NCBI GenBank assembly: GCA_003556835.1
Contig: PWQG01000092.1
Coordinates: 1 to 28,199 of the forward strand
Source: Gammaproteobacteria bacterium
GTDB taxonomy: Bacteria; Pseudomonadota; Gammaproteobacteria; Pseudomonadales; Pseudohongiellaceae
Reading direction: 5' to 3'
DNA: 28,199 nucleotides
The stretch's first letter is position 1; each line of letters opens with the position of its first letter. Shown one piece after another: positions 25,167-28,199 of the stretch. The position numbers and the translations under genes were made by a program. The notes beneath the pieces were generated by a model that did no database searches, was not told where the DNA came from, and saw nothing but the letters and a program-made list of their open reading frames with translations.

Positions 25167-25676
25167 TCAAGCCGAATGTCGGATTCCGTGGATGGCGAAT
25201 TCCAGCTCACTACGACCCGTGTCAGGGTCTTTCAGGCACTCAACCGCTTCGATACCACGGATGTAGGTTTCAGGCAGTTGCAGTTCCCGTGCACCGCGCA
25301 GCACATGGGTATGGTACCAGTCGTAGGGCTTGCGGCCCTCATCAATACGCAGCGCATAATAGGTGCTGGCCGGAAGCACTTCGCCGGCCAGTGTCTCCAC
25401 TTCCACCTGCTTTTCGTCATAACCGACACCCAGGCTTTCGGCTGTGTCGAGCACCGGTTTTTCGCTGGGACATACGGAGAATACACCACCCAGCACGGCA
25501 TGCTCCGGATCACCGGTGAAGAAGGCATCACATTTGCCGGAACCATCGGGACTCTGTTTGTGAAAGCGAAGGCTGTGGCCACGCAGTACCGCCACATGCA
25601 GGAGCTTGGCGGTGGGAACCCGGCCCCGCAGGCGAGCCAGTGACATATTGGAACCGTAGGCGAAATAGTGAATCAT
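25167..25676 (-). CDS. Gamma-glutamylcyclotransferase-like (GGCT/AIG2) protein
   Basis: 169 residues. The N-terminal YGSNM (residues 7-11) is the substrate-loop signature of the GGCT fold, which converts gamma-glutamyl amines or amino acids to 5-oxoproline. The acidic residue in LDTAESLGVGY occupies the place of the catalytic Glu. It is the last gene of an SDR, DUF3301, GGCT unit with 12-bp gaps. The natural substrate is unknown; related proteins accept gamma-glutamylamines, and some members are inactive. Confidence 0.82.
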   Translation of the reverse strand: MIHYFAYGSNMSLARLRGRVPTAKLLHVAVLRGHSLRFHKQSPDGSGKCDAFFTGDPEHAVLGGVFSVCPSEKPVLDTAESLGVGYDEKQVEVETLAGEVLPASTYYALRIDEGRKPYDWYHTHVLRGARELQLPETYIRGIEAVECLKDPDTGRSELEFAIHGIRHSA

Positions 25677-25688
25677 GCGGCCATGGTA

Positions 25689-26009
25689 TCAATTGTCGAC
25701 ATAGGCTTCCATTTCCAGATGCGTGCAGATACGGCCCCGTAGTTCCAGCATACCCCGGTAACGGTCCACGCCATTGGGCGAGAACTCGAAGCGGTACTCC
25801 CGCCACCAGCCCAGGCGGCCGTCTTCTCCGCGCTGCAGGCGTATCCGGCTCACGACCACCGACTGATCCAGCAATTGCAGTCCCAGTGAACGGCAACGCT
25901 GCCGCGCATGATAAAGGGCCCAGGCCTTGCTCCCCCGGGATTCCCACCAGTAGGCCACCGCAATAACCAGAAGCAGGACAATAAACAAATGTGACAGATT
26001 CCAGGACAT
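25689..26009 (-). CDS. DUF3301 small membrane-anchored protein
   Basis: 106 residues: one N-terminal membrane helix (LFIVLLLVIAVAYWW) followed by a small soluble domain with conserved-looking ARQRC, LLDQSV, RxRLQRGEDG and WWREYRFEFS blocks, matching DUF3301. No function is known. It lies 12 bp downstream of the SDR gene and 12 bp upstream of the GGCT gene, so it is very likely co-transcribed with both. Confidence 0.8.
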   Translation of the reverse strand: MSWNLSHLFIVLLLVIAVAYWWESRGSKAWALYHARQRCRSLGLQLLDQSVVVSRIRLQRGEDGRLGWWREYRFEFSPNGVDRYRGMLELRGRICTHLEMEAYVDN

Positions 26010-26021
26010 GAATACTCCCGA

Positions 26022-26822
26022 TCAGCGCATGCGGCGCAGCAGCGCCGGGTAGCTGTCCGGCAACAGCCGGCTGATCCATGACAGACGCCGTGACATGTGA
26101 CCGGTCAGTATGCGGCGGCGCCCCTTGCGCAAGCCCTTCAGGATGTCGGCGGCACACTTTTCCGGAGGCGTGATCAGCATCTTGTCCGCCGCCCCCTCAA
26201 ACTGCTGTTCATAGTCACCACTCGCCGCACAGTGTCGGGCGGTCTGTGCAATGCCGGTGCGGATGCCGCCCGGGTGGACCGATACCGCGTGCACTCCGGT
26301 GCCGTGCAGCTCGCTCCAGAGGCATTCGGTCAGGCCACGCACGGCAAACTTGGACATGTTGTAGGCGCCCTGGGTGGGAAACGAGATCATTCCGAACACA
26401 CTGGAGATATTGACTATGCAGCCCTCCCGCCGTTGCAGCATATCGGGCAGGAAAGCCTTGGTGCCATAGAGCACACCCCAGAGGTTGACACCCAGCTGCC
26501 ATTCGAATTCCTCGATGCTCAAGTGTTCGATGCTGCCGACCACAGTAGCCCCGGCATTATTGAACAGGAAATGCACGGCCCCGAAATCCTTGTGGATCAG
26601 ACCCGCGTGGGTGAATACGTCTTCACGGGACGAGACATCAAGTAGATAACCCCGCGTCGTGTCACCAGCCTCGTTGGGCAGCAACGAGAGTGTTTCATCG
26701 AGGGCCGCCTGATCAATGTCGGATAGCGCCAGACGCGCGCCCTCCTGCGCCAGTTGCAGGGCGAGCGCCCGCCCTATGCCAGAGCCGGCTCCGGTAATGA
26801 CAGCAACTTTGTCCCTGAACAT
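26022..26822 (-). CDS. Short-chain dehydrogenase/reductase (SDR)
   Basis: 266 residues, classical SDR fold. Cofactor motif TGAGSGIGR near residue 10, NNAGA around 90, and the catalytic S ... YNMSK pair (YxxxK) around 155. DxD after the second strand (LSDID) suggests NAD(H) rather than NADP(H), but this is weak. The ATG at 26822 is preferred because GGAGG lies 5 nt upstream; the ATG at 26837 would overlap that site. First gene of the three-gene unit and divergent from pyk. The basic C-terminus (KGRRRILTG, SRRLSW) is reminiscent of SDRs acting on lipids, an inference only. Confidence 0.9.
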   Translation of the reverse strand: MFRDKVAVITGAGSGIGRALALQLAQEGARLALSDIDQAALDETLSLLPNEAGDTTRGYLLDVSSREDVFTHAGLIHKDFGAVHFLFNNAGATVVGSIEHLSIEEFEWQLGVNLWGVLYGTKAFLPDMLQRREGCIVNISSVFGMISFPTQGAYNMSKFAVRGLTECLWSELHGTGVHAVSVHPGGIRTGIAQTARHCAASGDYEQQFEGAADKMLITPPEKCAADILKGLRKGRRRILTGHMSRRLSWISRLLPDSYPALLRRMR

Positions 26823-26940
26823 GGCGGCCTCCCCCATCGAGATGTCAGTGATCGTGTCGGTTATCGCGCCATCATACTACAGGGAAAACTGTTAAGATCG
26901 CTGCACAGCACATTTTCACAATATGAGGTAGCGCTACAGC

Positions 26941-28199
26941 ATGCAGGTCAACACAAGACGTACCCGGATCGTCTGCACCCTCGGGCCCAGCTCCGACTCG
27001 CAAGAGCAGTTGCAGGCCCTGCTGGACCGGGGCATGGACGTGGCGCGCCTGAATCTGTCACACGGCAGTCACGAACATCACCGCGAAGTGGTTGCCCGCC
27101 TGCGGCAACTGTCCCCGGACACTCCGGTGTTGTTAGACCTGCAGGGTCCCAAGATACGCGTCGGGCGAATGCGTGATGGGGTGCAGTTGGTGCGTGCCGG
27201 AGAGCAGGTACGCTTCACAGCCGAGAATGTGGAAGGTGACGCTGCACGTATTCCGATCGATTACCCGGCGCTGGCGGAGGATGTGCTCGAGGGCAATACC
27301 CTGTTGCTCGATGACGGTCTGCTCGAGTTCCGTGTCGAGTCGGTGGATGGCGGGGATGTGCTGGCGCGTGTAGTCGTTGGTGGTCCACTCAAGTCGCGCA
27401 AGGGCGTGAACCTGCCGGATGTGCGCACTTCGCTGTCGGCACTGAGCGAAAAGGATCTGCAGGACCTGGCTTTTGCTGCCGATGTTGGCGTTGAGTTCAT
27501 CGCCATGTCCTTTGTCCGTAGCGCCAAGGATGTACAGGACCTGTTGAAGCGGGCCAGGAAACTCGGCAGCACCGCCGCCATCATTGCCAAGATCGAGAAG
27601 CCTGAGGCCCTGCAGGATATTGATGCCATTATCGCCGTGTCCGACGGCATCATGATTGCCCGCGGTGATCTGGGCATCGAGATAGCCAGTGAGCAATTGC
27701 CACTGATCCAGAAAGACCTGATCGAGCGCTGCCGCCGGGCCAGCAAACCGGTGATCACGGCCACCCAGATGCTGGAGTCGATGATCAGCAATCCCAGGCC
27801 GACCCGGGCGGAAAGCTCGGACGTGGCCAACGCCGTGCTCGATGGCAGTGATGCCCTGATGTTGTCGGGAGAAACGGCAGCGGGTCAGTATCCGATTGAA
27901 GCGGTGGCCACCATGGACCGGATCTGTCGTAGCGTCGAAGGTAATACCGCAAAGGTCTACCATAACCTGGGTTTCCTGACCCCTGTTCGTGAAGAGAAAA
28001 AGGTCATTGAGGCGCTCAGTTATTCCTGTGTAAGCATGGCCCGCGATACCCGTGCCCGGGCCATCGCCACGATCACGCATTCGGGTAAGACCGCGCAGCG
28101 CATTGCCAAATATCGCCCCGACGTGCCAATCATTGCCTTCACCGAAAGCCAGGAAGTCCTGCGGCAGCTGCAGCTGGTTTGGGGGGTCACGGCGATCAA
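26941..28199 (+). CDS. pyk: Pyruvate kinase, C-terminus cut by window edge
   Basis: 419 codons are visible; a full bacterial enzyme has about 480, so roughly 60 residues of the C-terminal domain are missing. It converts phosphoenolpyruvate and ADP to pyruvate and ATP in the last step of glycolysis. Present motifs: RLNLSHG, DLQGPKIRVG, KIEKPEA (catalytic Lys), IMIARGDLGIEI (metal-binding loop), ITATQMLESM and LSGETAAGQYP. ATG 26941 has GAGG 12 nt upstream. It is divergent from the SDR gene, sharing a 118-bp intergenic region without an obvious consensus promoter. The type (PykA or PykF-like) is not decided. Confidence 0.95.
   Translation, partial: MQVNTRRTRIVCTLGPSSDSQEQLQALLDRGMDVARLNLSHGSHEHHREVVARLRQLSPDTPVLLDLQGPKIRVGRMRDGVQLVRAGEQVRFTAENVEGDAARIPIDYPALAEDVLEGNTLLLDDGLLEFRVESVDGGDVLARVVVGGPLKSRKGVNLPDVRTSLSALSEKDLQDLAFAADVGVEFIAMSFVRSAKDVQDLLKRARKLGSTAAIIAKIEKPEALQDIDAIIAVSDGIMIARGDLGIEIASEQLPLIQKDLIERCRRASKPVITATQMLESMISNPRPTRAESSDVANAVLDGSDALMLSGETAAGQYPIEAVATMDRICRSVEGNTAKVYHNLGFLTPVREEKKVIEALSYSCVSMARDTRARAIATITHSGKTAQRIAKYRPDVPIIAFTESQEVLRQLQLVWGVTAI

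Noticed and set aside
27133..28080. A 315-codon minus-strand open frame opposite pyruvate kinase
   Set aside because: The plus strand is unmistakably pyruvate kinase; the antisense frame is a shadow.

Overview
The window looks like chromosomal DNA of a GC-rich gammaproteobacterium. The evidence is a CueR/CopA copper module, a Prc-type tail-specific protease, the stress kinase SrkA, a DUF3301 gene and compact two- and three-gene operons. Several families here (NhaC antiporter, DUF5916 barrel protein, DASS-type anion transporter) are frequent in marine or haloalkaliphilic members, but the genus cannot be named from this sequence. No rRNA, tRNA, CRISPR array or insertion sequence was seen.

Layout. 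(1) 1-3929, minus strand: a copper-resistance unit, cueR > copA-like ATPase 1 > copA-like ATPase 2. The two ATPases overlap by 4 bp and the second runs off the left edge. A textbook CueR promoter with a 19-bp spacer lies between cueR and the first ATPase. (2) 3930-4196: an AT-rich intergenic stretch with a perfect 15-bp inverted repeat and a possible 36-codon ORF. (3) 4197-5723: a DASS/SLC13 anion transporter. (4) 5759-8960: an exported phosphatase-like protein, divergent from a two-gene unit pairing a GCS2-type carboxylate-amine ligase with an aspartoacylase/succinylglutamate desuccinylase-like hydrolase. (5) 8962-13628, minus strand: a tetR > membrane-fusion lipoprotein > RND pump operon. 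(6) 13708-15598: a DNA-deoxyinosine glycosylase divergent from a stand-alone tyrosine recombinase. (7) 15705-17918: prc, closed by a strong bidirectional terminator shared with the convergent DUF5916 outer-membrane-type protein (18039-20477). (8) 20737-25156: nhaC, convergent srkA and an ABC exporter. (9) 25167-26822, minus strand: an SDR > DUF3301 > gamma-glutamylcyclotransferase operon. (10) From 26941: pyruvate kinase, cut by the right edge.

Functionally the window is dominated by envelope and stress handling: copper export, RND and ABC export, sodium/proton exchange, periplasmic proteolysis, SrkA and base-excision repair. Three genes belong to amide or gamma-glutamyl chemistry (GCS2 ligase, aspartoacylase-like hydrolase, GGCT).

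The least-explained signals are two. One is the GCS2 plus aspartoacylase-like gene pair. The other is a palindromic motif with core ATTTCCGGTAAT: it occurs twice, as an inverted pair, between the copper operon and the anion transporter, and once immediately upstream of the orphan tyrosine recombinase about 10 kb away. All functional statements rest on reading motifs by eye; no database search was run.
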